Source: an uncultured Chlorobiota bacterium (lineage in GTDB: Bacteria; Bacteroidota; Ignavibacteria; UBA10030; UBA6906). Taken from it: a DNA stretch of 64,000 nt. Where the stretch lies: NCBI GenBank assembly GCA_900696645.1, contig CAADGV010000012.1, forward strand, positions 62,001 to 126,000, given 5' to 3'. Made by a program: the position numbers and the translations under genes. The first letter of the stretch is position 1. Every line of letters begins with the position of its first letter. The notes beneath the pieces were generated by a model. It saw only the letters and a program-made list of their open reading frames with translations, did not search any database and was not told the DNA's origin. Positions 8,573-18,862 of this stretch are shown here, in pieces.

Positions 8573-8686
8573 ATGGAAATTCACTTTGAAAGGGAAAAGA
8601 AAATGAAATCGGTAGCGTTCTTCTTTATCAGCGCTGTGATTCTGACGCTGCAGTTCTTTGTCGGACGTCGGCGAGTTGCGCATTGA
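8573..8686 (+). CDS. Possible single-helix microprotein overlapping a glycosyltransferase start
   Basis: A 37-codon frame (ATG 8573, GGAG just upstream; a second in-frame ATG at 8603 gives 27 residues and has AGGGA 9 nt upstream). The product has one hydrophobic helix (VAFFFISAVILTLQFFV) and a basic tail (GRRRVAH). Its stop TGA overlaps the TTG start of the next gene in TTGA. It may be a true microprotein or a coupling leader that loads ribosomes onto the glycosyltransferase message. No homologue is recognised. Confidence 0.35.
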   Translation: MEIHFEREKKMKSVAFFFISAVILTLQFFVGRRRVAH

Positions 8687-9891
8687 TTCGTCGCTCAATT
8701 CGCGTCGCATACTTCGCAGGCACCATGCGCCCCGAACATGACGGGGTGACTCGTGTGCTGTATCGACTCGTCAACTACCTGAATAACAACGATATTCGCC
8801 ACGTCTTCTTCTCTCCCATTGTCCCGTCATCCGAGTACGGTACCCAGTTCCATCGCGTGCCTTCGGTGACATTTCCACTGTACAAAGATTACCGTTTTGC
8901 ATTGCCGGGCACGCGGCATTTTGAGCAGGAATTGCAGGCATTCCGGCCAGACATTCTCCACATCAATAGTCCGTGCTCTCTCGGTTACGCAGCCGTGAAG
9001 TTTGCCGAACAGCATAACATCCCTGTCGTTGCAACGTACCACACTCACTTTGCAAGCTACGCGAAATACTACAACATCGCCGCACTTGAGGGACTGAGCT
9101 GGGCATATATCAGAAGACTGTATAACAGGTGCCAGAGAGTCTTTGTACCGTCACAGCCGATTCTTGATGAACTGCACACACACGGGCTTCGTACACTTGA
9201 GTTCCTGCCCCATGGTGTCGACGCAGAAACATTCAACCCCAAACAGAAGGATACGGCATGGAAGCAGACAATTGGAGCAGAAGGAAAGCGCGTTCTCCTT
9301 TTCGCCGGACGTCTTGTCTGGGAGAAGGATTTGAAAACGCTTGCCGAAGCGTATAGAATTCTGACAGCGAAGAGAAATGACGCCGTCTTTGTACTGGCCG
9401 GAGACGGGCCCGTGCGTGAAGAATTGAAACAACTCATGCCGGAAGCAATATTCCTCGGCCACCAATCAAAACAGGATTTGGCTGTTGCCTATGCGTCGAG
9501 TGATTTGTTCGTGTTCCCATCCACAACAGAGACATTCGGCAACGTTACGCTCGAAGCGATGGCATCAGGCCTGCCGCCCATTTGTGCCCGGGAGGGGGGA
9601 GCGTTCGGAATTATCCGCGATGGTTCGACAGGGCTTCTGGCAAAACCCCGATGCCCGACCGACTTTGTCCGCAACATCGAATTGCTGTTAGATGACGGGC
9701 GGCTGCGGGAGAGCGTCAGCAAACAAGCGTTTGCTTTCGCTCAACAGCAACAGTGGGAACATATCTTCAACAGGATGTTTGCAAGCTATCAGAACGTACT
9801 ACATGAATTCTCACAATTTCAAGAACGCAAGGGGAGACGCGGACATGGAGCGTCCGTTTACTATCGCCCATCTTTCGGATCTGCACATTAG
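8683..9891 (+). CDS. Glycosyltransferase family 4
   Basis: A 402-residue cytoplasmic retaining glycosyltransferase of the GT-B fold. The N-terminal domain begins RVAYFAGTMRPEHDGVTRVLYRLV, shown in part: a glycine-poor acceptor loop followed by THFASYAKYY. The C-terminal nucleotide-sugar domain has LLFAGRLVWEKDL, LAGDGPVREEL and the EX7E motif in TETFGNVTLEA. The closest look is to mannosyl- or glucosyltransferases that build glycolipids. The frame starts at TTG 8683, overlapping the stop of a microprotein frame; the first ATG, at 8725, would cut into the conserved N-terminus. It overlaps the next gene by 47 nt, so the two are cotranscribed. Confidence 0.85.
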   Translation: MIRRSIRVAYFAGTMRPEHDGVTRVLYRLVNYLNNNDIRHVFFSPIVPSSEYGTQFHRVPSVTFPLYKDYRFALPGTRHFEQELQAFRPDILHINSPCSLGYAAVKFAEQHNIPVVATYHTHFASYAKYYNIAALEGLSWAYIRRLYNRCQRVFVPSQPILDELHTHGLRTLEFLPHGVDAETFNPKQKDTAWKQTIGAEGKRVLLFAGRLVWEKDLKTLAEAYRILTAKRNDAVFVLAGDGPVREELKQLMPEAIFLGHQSKQDLAVAYASSDLFVFPSTTETFGNVTLEAMASGLPPICAREGGAFGIIRDGSTGLLAKPRCPTDFVRNIELLLDDGRLRESVSKQAFAFAQQQQWEHIFNRMFASYQNVLHEFSQFQERKGRRGHGASVYYRPSFGSAH

Positions 9892-10792
9892 TCTCGACCA
9901 CTCGAGGCACAATATCAAGAAGACCCGCTCGCTTATCGAGTATTGTCTTCGTCAAGGGGCTGATCATATTGTTATCACGGGCGACATCACGGCAAACGGC
10001 GAGAAAAAAGAATTTGAGGCAACCCGCAAGATCTTCAGAAACTACGGGCTGCTTGACTGCCGGAAACTCTCGCTCCTTTGCGGAAATCACGATGTGTACG
10101 GCGGCGTTCATCGTGCCGAGGAAATCCTCTCATTCCCCAAACGCTGTAAAACGACGGATTATGACCGGAAGATGAGAGAATTCCGTGAATACTTTCATGA
10201 AGTCTTTGATTCATCAGAACAGAACGGCTCCGGCATCTCATTTCCATTCGTGAAGGTTTTTGGCAGCGTGGCAATCATCGGGGCCAATTCGATAGCACGG
10301 TACTCGCGTGTGAAGAACCCGATCGGCTCCAATGGCGAGGTTGATGACAAACAGTTCGAGCGGATGAGAAGGACTCTCATGGCCGAACACTTGAAGGAAA
10401 AACGGAAACTTGTGCTCATTCATCACCACTTCAACAAAATCCTCTCAAATGGTTCAGAAAGAACAAACAGCGTTTGGGACGCCGTGGAACGCCAGACAAT
10501 GAAACTCAGGGGTAAGAAGCGTTTGCTGCAGTTGTTTGCCGCCTCCAGTGTTGACCTGGTGCTGCACGGTCACGTGCACCGCAACCACGAGTATATGAGA
10601 AAGGGAATTCGATTCCTGAACGCCGGCGGCTCCATACTCGGAGACAACAGCGCTTTCAATGTTGCGTTCATTCGTGTGACTCCTGCCGGAGTTCAAACGA
10701 TGTTGAGAAAGTTGCCCCAACCGGCCGCAACGCAGCCAACCGAACCATTATTGAATTCCGCAAATCCACTGGTCGTATCTGAAGCGGCGTAG
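9845..10792 (+). CDS. Calcineurin-like metallophosphoesterase
   Basis: A 315-residue dinuclear-metal phosphoesterase. The five motifs appear in order: HLSDLHIS (residues 9-16), GDITANGE, CGNHDVYGG, IHHHF and LHGHVHRNHEY. No signal peptide or membrane helix is seen, so it is cytoplasmic. The start is ATG 9845 with GGGGAG 9 nt upstream; the longer frame from 9692 runs inside the glycosyltransferase and is not coding. Family members hydrolyse nucleotides, phosphodiesters or phospholipid precursors. Next to a GT4 enzyme and a LPG-synthase-like membrane protein, a role on a lipid or sugar phosphate is a reasonable guess, not proven. Confidence 0.82.
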   Translation: MERPFTIAHLSDLHISLDHSRHNIKKTRSLIEYCLRQGADHIVITGDITANGEKKEFEATRKIFRNYGLLDCRKLSLLCGNHDVYGGVHRAEEILSFPKRCKTTDYDRKMREFREYFHEVFDSSEQNGSGISFPFVKVFGSVAIIGANSIARYSRVKNPIGSNGEVDDKQFERMRRTLMAEHLKEKRKLVLIHHHFNKILSNGSERTNSVWDAVERQTMKLRGKKRLLQLFAASSVDLVLHGHVHRNHEYMRKGIRFLNAGGSILGDNSAFNVAFIRVTPAGVQTMLRKLPQPAATQPTEPLLNSANPLVVSEAA

Positions 10793-10838
10793 ATGCCTTC
10801 ACCCTTCTCCTATCTCAACTGCGGAGTCGACTAATCGC

Positions 10839-11564
10839 ATGCTTTCCTTACTCACAATACTCATGCTGGTTCCTGTTGAGGGATACCTTGCGGCAGGAGA
10901 TACGGAATACAAGATGCTGCGTTATGCTGAAGCCGAGTCGTTGTACGCTCTTGCTCTGACATCGGCACCGGCGCGGCCTGAGATCCTGTGGAGGTTTGCC
11001 CGTCTAACCGTGAGCATTGCCGACGTAACGCCGGATACCGGACGCGAACTCCTGTACCGAAAGGCCGAACAATATGCAAGAGCCTGCATCGAGCAGAACG
11101 AACAGATTGCCGATGGGCATACGTGGCTTGCTGCCGCGCTGGGGAATATTGCCATGTACGAAGGCGGAGCGACGAAAGTGAGGCTTGCTCGGGAAATCCA
11201 CAAAGAAGCGGCACGTGCAATAGAACTCAATCCGAATGATGACATTGCATACTCGATACTCGGCTCATTCTATCGTGCGTTGGGCGGAGTAAGTTGGATC
11301 GAACGCCAGCTTGCCAATATGTTCCTCGGAGGATTGCCTGACGGCGGATATCCCGAGGCAGTCGAAGCATTGAAGAAGGCAATTGTCCTAGCGCCGAATG
11401 TCATGCGCCACCGCTACGAGCTTGGCATGGTGTACTACGACTGGGACCGTAACGCGGAAGCAAAGGCAGAATTGTTAGGCGCTTTGCAACTCGCCGTTAC
11501 ACTGCGGAGTGATAGTACACGCATCGTTGAAATGCGTGACATCGTGAGCCGACTTTCTGATTGA
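10839..11564 (+). CDS. Exported TPR-repeat protein
   Basis: A 241-residue protein with a short hydrophobic N-terminus (LLTILMLVPVEGYLAAGD) and tetratricopeptide-like repeats from residue 20 to the end (GDTEYKMLRYAEAESLYALAL, shown in part; AIELNPNDDIAYSILGSFYR; AIVLAPNVMRHRYELGMVYY). The spacing resembles the RMD1-like group of TPR proteins. TPR units bind other proteins, so this is probably a periplasmic scaffold. It sits 46 nt after the phosphoesterase and 9 nt before the membrane protein, in the same operon. Confidence 0.75.
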   Translation: MLSLLTILMLVPVEGYLAAGDTEYKMLRYAEAESLYALALTSAPARPEILWRFARLTVSIADVTPDTGRELLYRKAEQYARACIEQNEQIADGHTWLAAALGNIAMYEGGATKVRLAREIHKEAARAIELNPNDDIAYSILGSFYRALGGVSWIERQLANMFLGGLPDGGYPEAVEALKKAIVLAPNVMRHRYELGMVYYDWDRNAEAKAELLGALQLAVTLRSDSTRIVEMRDIVSRLSD

Positions 11565-11573
11565 CGCGGTGTC

Positions 11574-12551
11574 ATGCTCGACTTGACCGAATTGTGGCGC
11601 CTCATATCTGTTCTGGGCAGTACCCTGCCCTTTGTTCTCGCTCCGGGTGTTTTGCTTAATGTGCTGGACGTTGCGGGATGGCGCACAATGCTGGCAACCG
11701 ACAAGCGTGCTGTTCCGTTTACTTCCCTCCTGAAAATCCATATTTCATCAGAGGCGATTGCCAGATCAATTCCTCTCGGCGTTCCGTTTGCTGATTCATT
11801 GAGACTATTTCTCCTGAAGAAGGAAAACAGAATACCGCCAAGCGAGAGTCTCGTCGGCACCATTGTCCGCCGCTGGTCGCTGGGACTCAGCCAGTGCATA
11901 TACGTACTGATTGGAGTAGTCGCCGCTTTCGGATCTGTTTCTGTAGTCTCACGTCATTTTCTCCACGATACTTCGCTGGGGTGGCTTCTCATCGCGGCGG
12001 TTTCAACAGTGGGGCTTGTTCTCTTGGGCGTTTTATACCTGGCCGAGGGTGTCGGAATCGCAAGTCGCTTTCACAACCTTCTTCAACGTATTCCAATCAG
12101 GAAAGTAAGCGAGTTTGTGAATCTGCGGAAAGAAGACTTTGTCATTATCGACAGGAATCTGTTGACAATCCGGACTGCAGGACACAAGCAGCTTGCAGTG
12201 TCCTCCTCTTATTACTTCGCATCATGGTGGATGGAATTTCTGGAGACATATATTCTCCTGCACGCAATCGGTCTGAACGTCAGCTTTCAGGACACTCTTG
12301 CTCTTGAAGCCCTTGTCTCTGCACTTCGACTCGGAGCGTTCTTTCTTCCTGCAGGAATTGGAGTTCAAGAGGCAGGCTATGCCGGCATTCTCGCGGCATT
12401 GGGGGTTGCTGCTTCACCGGCAAGCACGACGCTGTTTATCCTGGCGAAACGATCGAGGGATATAGTTTGGATTGTTCTCGGATACTCCCTCTTACTGATG
12501 AAGGGAGTCATCCCGTCACGCAAAGCGGTTGCCTTGTATCTTACTGACTGA
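11574..12551 (+). CDS. LPG-synthase-like integral membrane protein (UPF0104/AglD family)
   Basis: A 325-residue protein with about seven or eight transmembrane helices and the family signature FFLPAGIGVQEAGYAGILAAL near residue 255, shown in part. The family includes the flippase domain of lysylphosphatidylglycerol synthase and proteins that move or modify polyprenyl and glycerol lipids. This copy has no C-terminal aminoacyltransferase domain. It ends the operon of GT4, phosphoesterase and TPR genes, which suggests flipping or transfer of a glycolipid made by the GT4. The stop codon lies at the left edge of a palindromic repeat. Confidence 0.8.
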   Translation: MLDLTELWRLISVLGSTLPFVLAPGVLLNVLDVAGWRTMLATDKRAVPFTSLLKIHISSEAIARSIPLGVPFADSLRLFLLKKENRIPPSESLVGTIVRRWSLGLSQCIYVLIGVVAAFGSVSVVSRHFLHDTSLGWLLIAAVSTVGLVLLGVLYLAEGVGIASRFHNLLQRIPIRKVSEFVNLRKEDFVIIDRNLLTIRTAGHKQLAVSSSYYFASWWMEFLETYILLHAIGLNVSFQDTLALEALVSALRLGAFFLPAGIGVQEAGYAGILAALGVAASPASTTLFILAKRSRDIVWIVLGYSLLLMKGVIPSRKAVALYLTD

Positions 12552-12732
12552 TGTTACGCAAATTTTTGAATTTCGTTTGTTTCGTAACGACCTCACTCTA
12601 AATCCCTCTCCTGAGAGGAGAGGGACTTGTAGAAACCTCGCTCAAATCTCCCCTTCTCCTCTTAGGAGAAGGGGCCGGGGGATGAGGTCGGTATCAAAAA
12701 AAGAAGCGCCGTTGGGTTTTGCGTAACATCAG
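12548..12732. repeat. 185-bp MITE-like nested palindromic element
   Basis: The ends are a perfect 15-bp inverted repeat (CTGATGTTACGCAAA at 12548-12562 and its complement at 12718-12732). Inside lie an 8-bp inverted pair (CGACCTCA 12588-12595 / TGAGGTCG 12683-12690) and two hairpins: 9-bp stem at 12604-12624 and 11-bp stem at 12650-12674, both built of CCTCTCCT-like arms. The flanks TTACTGA and TTATTGA match at 6 of 7 positions and may be a decayed target duplication. No open frame is inside. It separates two convergent genes and could also end transcription. Confidence 0.75.
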
Positions 12733-12752
12733 TTATTGAAGTTTAGAATCTC

Positions 12753-13769
12753 TCACGTTCTCTTCAGCAAATACACAAACAGCGGCGCTCCGATCGCCGC
12801 GGTGACGGCGCCGACAGGGATTTCGGTCGGGGTAAGCAGCGTCCGGGAAATCACATCCGCAACAATCATGAAACTTCCTCCCAGAAGAATCGAAGCGGGC
12901 ATCAGCAAACGATGATCGGGGCCGAACATCATCCGGCACATGTGGGGAATGATCAGCCCGACAAATCCGATCACGCCGCTCACGGAAACGACCACTCCCG
13001 TAATCAACGATGCAAGTATGTAGGAAAGACGCTTGATATGACGAACATCTACGCCTAGTTGGATGGCGGTTTCGTCGCCCGTTGCAATGAGATTGTACTT
13101 CCTTGACTGCATCAGGAGAATGGCAGACCCGACAACCACGAGCGGCGTCACCACTGCAAGTGATTCCATGTTTGCGTTGCTCAGGTTGCCCATCAACCAC
13201 AAGAATGAGTTGCGCAATTCCTGATTGAAAAGCGCGATAATAAGAAGAACCGCGGCATTGAAGAACGCTCCGATCATTACTCCGGCAAGAAGAAGCGTGT
13301 TGGTGTCGAGTTGGCCCCGCCGATGAGCAATAGTGTACACAAGCAGCATCACAAGGGCCGATCCGAGAAACGACGCAAACGGAGTCGTAAAGGCGCTAAA
13401 CCCCAAACCTAACCCGATGGCGAGGATAGCTCCGACTGTTCCGCCGCTTGAAATGCCGAGAATATACGGCTCGGCAAGGGGGTTTCTCAGCAACGCCTGA
13501 AACACTGCGCCCGAAATCGAAAGACTCGCGCCGACGAGCATCGCCAGAAACAATCGCGGCAGCCGGATATCAACCACGATCGTCCTTACCGACTGGTCAA
13601 CGGACACATCTCCGAAAAGTGACGGAAGGATTGCAGCAAAGGGAATATCAACGCTGCCGACAGATAATCCAAAGATACAGACTGCAACCAGCAATAGTGT
13701 AAGCGAGAACAGAATGCTGACTGTTCGTTTCAGGTCAAGCGGTTTTCGTCCGATGTGTGCGGAAGTCAC
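12753..13769 (-). CDS. FecCD/BtuC-family ABC transporter permease
   Basis: A 338-residue inner-membrane permease with about ten helices. Signatures include RLPRLFLAMLVGASLSISGAVFQ, shown in part, then NPLAEPYILGISSGGTVGA and VSGVIGFVGLIIPHMCRMM. Family members import iron-siderophores, haem or cobalamin with a periplasmic binding protein and a FecE/BtuD ATPase. Neither partner is encoded nearby, so the substrate is unknown and the rest of the transporter must be elsewhere. The start lies 3 nt after the obg stop, implying cotranscription with obg. The gene ends just before the palindromic element. Confidence 0.88.
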   Translation of the reverse strand: MTSAHIGRKPLDLKRTVSILFSLTLLLVAVCIFGLSVGSVDIPFAAILPSLFGDVSVDQSVRTIVVDIRLPRLFLAMLVGASLSISGAVFQALLRNPLAEPYILGISSGGTVGAILAIGLGLGFSAFTTPFASFLGSALVMLLVYTIAHRRGQLDTNTLLLAGVMIGAFFNAAVLLIIALFNQELRNSFLWLMGNLSNANMESLAVVTPLVVVGSAILLMQSRKYNLIATGDETAIQLGVDVRHIKRLSYILASLITGVVVSVSGVIGFVGLIIPHMCRMMFGPDHRLLMPASILLGGSFMIVADVISRTLLTPTEIPVGAVTAAIGAPLFVYLLKRT

Positions 13770-13772
13770 GCT

Positions 13773-16306
<2,534 letters not shown>

Positions 16307-16540
16307 GGCTATGTCTTCCCCTCTTAAGAAATGCTTCACCGATGGTTGCGAACTGTTTTATGCGCTTAAACTTACGATTTATTTCTCTGTGTGGCAAGGT
16401 GGTTCAGGAATTGGAGAAATCGAGCGGAAGAAAGGCTTGTGACGCTTTCCGGCCTGAAGACTTCACAATGACTCGTTTTCGCCTGTTGGGGTACCATTTT
16501 GCGCGTAGAGCCTGATCAGGGTTGGTACAGCCAAGGATTC

Positions 16541-17965
16541 TTAAGGGGTGATGAGTGAGATGCCGTTTGCTTGAAGTGTGTATCCGACTACTGATTCGAT
16601 ATAGTCTTTCATTTCTTCGACGCAGTAGACGGAGTATCCAATCTCCTTCACAATCCTGAGTTCCTCTCTTGAAAGCACAGATGTGAAGGCTACGTCCCGG
16701 TTTCGTTTACTCCGAACAACCGGATCGGTGAAGTCTTTCCAGACTTCCGCCGTATCCCGTTCGACAAAAGGATTCTCAAACCAAAACGACGCGTCAGTTC
16801 CGGTCATCACAATCGATTTCCCTTTAAGTGGGACGAACGCAACTGATTCTCGATTGCGGAGTTGCTTATTACGTTTTGTTATTTCTTCAAACAAGACTCC
16901 CGGTTTGATGGTGAGGCCCCATCTCCCCCGTTCGACACCTGTGTGCCCGATCAGATCAATGTTGATGAAGGCAAAGCTCACCACAGTGAGTACAAAGACA
17001 ACAAACTGGCCTTTGGCTGCGACTCTCTCAACGATGAGGAGAATGAAAAGGAGGGCAGGGAGTAGATACGATCGATCCAGTGGCAGGAAGAAGAACTGCG
17101 CAACCAGGACAAATACCGCCGTTGCGTAAACGACAAAGCGAACATCGCGGTTATGAATCAGTTGTCTAATCTTCTTTCGGTTTGCAAGAAAAACCCAAAC
17201 AACTGCTGTAAATGCAATCAGTCCGACGGAATACACTATGCGATACCCGAAGAGTAGTACCTGCTCGGGGAACGGAGGCCTCACTCTCCCTAATTGAGAT
17301 TGTGACAGATGCAACCACTCTGCAAAGCCATACGTGGCAACTACAGGAATGAATGCGACGATCGTTGTGACAATACTTCCCAGAAGGAATTGCGCAATAC
17401 GCTTTGGGGATCGATGCTCCATCCATATCATGATACAGAAAGCTATGGCCACAACAATATTCGAAAGCCGAAAGCCGGCCGCAATGCCCATAAACACCGC
17501 ACTTGTCATTGTCCTTCCTCTGTCAAGGGCAGATAGCGAGAGAACAATGAAGAGCAACGACCATACGTAATCCATTGTCATCGCCGAGTTCATCCACAGA
17601 AGTGGCAGGAAAGCCAACGCAGTTGTTGCCAGCGGGGGATTTTGCGTTGCAGACGCGGCCCATCGCGCAAAGGCAACGATGAGTATGAGAGTTGCGACTA
17701 TCGTTGCAGTGTTGGAAAGCAGCGAGCCCCCCAACGCGACCAACGGAGCAGAAATCAACTCGTGAAGCGGATACCCGGGCGGGCGGGACATCTCGTAGCT
17801 TCCGGTTGTCCAGACTGTGTACCCAACGTTTGCCACGCGCCATGCATCAGGGTCCGAGCCGTAGCCATTCCAAAGGAGCGGAAGTCGTGTTACTACCATC
17901 GTTATGAGAATCAGTTGCAACCAATAACGCAAGAGGAAGGTGGTGATGGGGGATTTAGTATTCAT
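16541..17965 (-). CDS. GT-C-like polytopic membrane protein
   Basis: A 474-residue protein with about ten transmembrane helices and a hydrophilic C-terminal domain (from about residue 360). After the first helix comes GYGSDPDAWRVANVGY, where the acidic DPD pair resembles the catalytic loop of GT-C lipid-linked glycosyltransferases, and MSRPPGYPLHEL follows, similar to PMT-like proteins. It would use a polyprenyl-phosphate sugar on the periplasmic face. The exact family and acceptor are unknown. It stands alone: 234 nt separate it from the next minus-strand gene upstream at 16306, and a hairpin lies between it and sdhB. Confidence 0.6.
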   Translation of the reverse strand: MNTKSPITTFLLRYWLQLILITMVVTRLPLLWNGYGSDPDAWRVANVGYTVWTTGSYEMSRPPGYPLHELISAPLVALGGSLLSNTATIVATLILIVAFARWAASATQNPPLATTALAFLPLLWMNSAMTMDYVWSLLFIVLSLSALDRGRTMTSAVFMGIAAGFRLSNIVVAIAFCIMIWMEHRSPKRIAQFLLGSIVTTIVAFIPVVATYGFAEWLHLSQSQLGRVRPPFPEQVLLFGYRIVYSVGLIAFTAVVWVFLANRKKIRQLIHNRDVRFVVYATAVFVLVAQFFFLPLDRSYLLPALLFILLIVERVAAKGQFVVFVLTVVSFAFINIDLIGHTGVERGRWGLTIKPGVLFEEITKRNKQLRNRESVAFVPLKGKSIVMTGTDASFWFENPFVERDTAEVWKDFTDPVVRSKRNRDVAFTSVLSREELRIVKEIGYSVYCVEEMKDYIESVVGYTLQANGISLITP

Positions 17966-17983
17966 GCGAGGTTCAAGACAACA

Positions 17984-18011
17984 GTAGGGACACGGCCAAT
18001 CGTGTCCCTAC
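17984..18011. repeat. GTAGGGACACG inverted repeat
   Basis: Perfect 11-bp arms GTAGGGACACG and CGTGTCCCTAC with a 6-nt loop, in the gap between sdhB and a membrane protein gene. A related palindrome with GTAGGGACG arms occurs at 40959-41006. This points to a dispersed repeat family. It could fold as a hairpin and stop transcription from sdhB, though no T run follows. Confidence 0.7.
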
Positions 18012-18043
18012 ATTGATGGGATACAGTATGGGAAACGCTGTGG

Positions 18044-18805
18044 TTACTCCTGGATGAATTTCGCCCTCAAGTACTCACGATTCAGCCGGGCGATATGTTC
18101 CACGGAAATATTTTTCGGACACTCGGCTTCGCAGGCATACGTGTTTGAACAATTTCCGAAACCCTCCTCGTCCATTTGCGCGACCATTGCTTCAACGCGC
18201 GCTTTGCGTTCGGCATGCCCTTGCGGAAGAAGGGCAAGTTGCGAGACTTTCGCGCTGACAAAGAGCATCGCCGAGCCGTTCTTGCATGCGGCAACGCAAG
18301 CGCCGCAGCCGATGCATGCCGCAGCGTCCATTGCTTCCTCGGCAACGGGCTTTGCAATGGGAATGGCGTTTCCGTCAGGCGTGCCGCCGGTCTTCACAGA
18401 AATGAAGCCACCCACGGCCATGATGCGATCAAAAGCCGAGCGATCAACAACAAGATCCTTGATAATGGGAAACGGCTTTGCGCGCCACGGCTCGATCACA
18501 ATCGTCTCGCCATCGTGGAATGTTCGCATGTGCAACTGGCAGGCCGTTACTCCACGCAGCGGGCCGTGCGCCCGCCCGTTGATGTAGAGACTGCACGTGC
18601 CGCAGATTCCTTCCCTACAGTCATGATCGAATGCAACTGCATCCTCGCCTTTGCGGACGAGGTCAAGATTCAGCAAATCCAGCATTTCAAGAAACGACAT
18701 ATCGGGTGAAACGCCGGGCATGGTGTACGTAACGAGCTGGCCCCCGGAGTTTCTGTCCTTCTGGCGCCAGATCTTCAGCTTGATGGTCATTGTGTTCTCG
18801 GACAT
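18044..18805 (-). CDS. sdhB: Succinate dehydrogenase/fumarate reductase iron-sulfur subunit
   Basis: A 253-residue electron-transfer subunit. The N-terminal ferredoxin domain has the [2Fe-2S] ligands in [12 protein letters not shown] and a fourth cysteine in VTACQLH. The C-terminal domain has [13 protein letters not shown], and the [16 protein letters not shown] block for the [4Fe-4S] and [3Fe-4S] clusters. The subunit passes electrons from FAD in SdhA to the membrane quinone site. It is the third gene of sdhCAB, 57 nt after sdhA. Confidence 0.94.
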   Translation of the reverse strand: MSENTMTIKLKIWRQKDRNSGGQLVTYTMPGVSPDMSFLEMLDLLNLDLVRKGEDAVAFDHDCREGICGTCSLYINGRAHGPLRGVTACQLHMRTFHDGETIVIEPWRAKPFPIIKDLVVDRSAFDRIMAVGGFISVKTGGTPDGNAIPIAKPVAEEAMDAAACIGCGACVAACKNGSAMLFVSAKVSQLALLPQGHAERKARVEAMVAQMDEEGFGNCSNTYACEAECPKNISVEHIARLNREYLRAKFIQE

Positions 18806-18862
18806 TCAGTAATACTCCTTGTTGTATGGAAGCGACATTGGCCTCTTCAGAATTTCAGATCA

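Noticed and set aside
9692-9844. N-terminal extension of the metallophosphoesterase
   Set aside because: It lies inside the glycosyltransferase gene and looks non-coding; ATG 9845 has a ribosome site.
12753-13769. Complete ABC importer
   Set aside because: No ATPase or periplasmic binding protein is adjacent.
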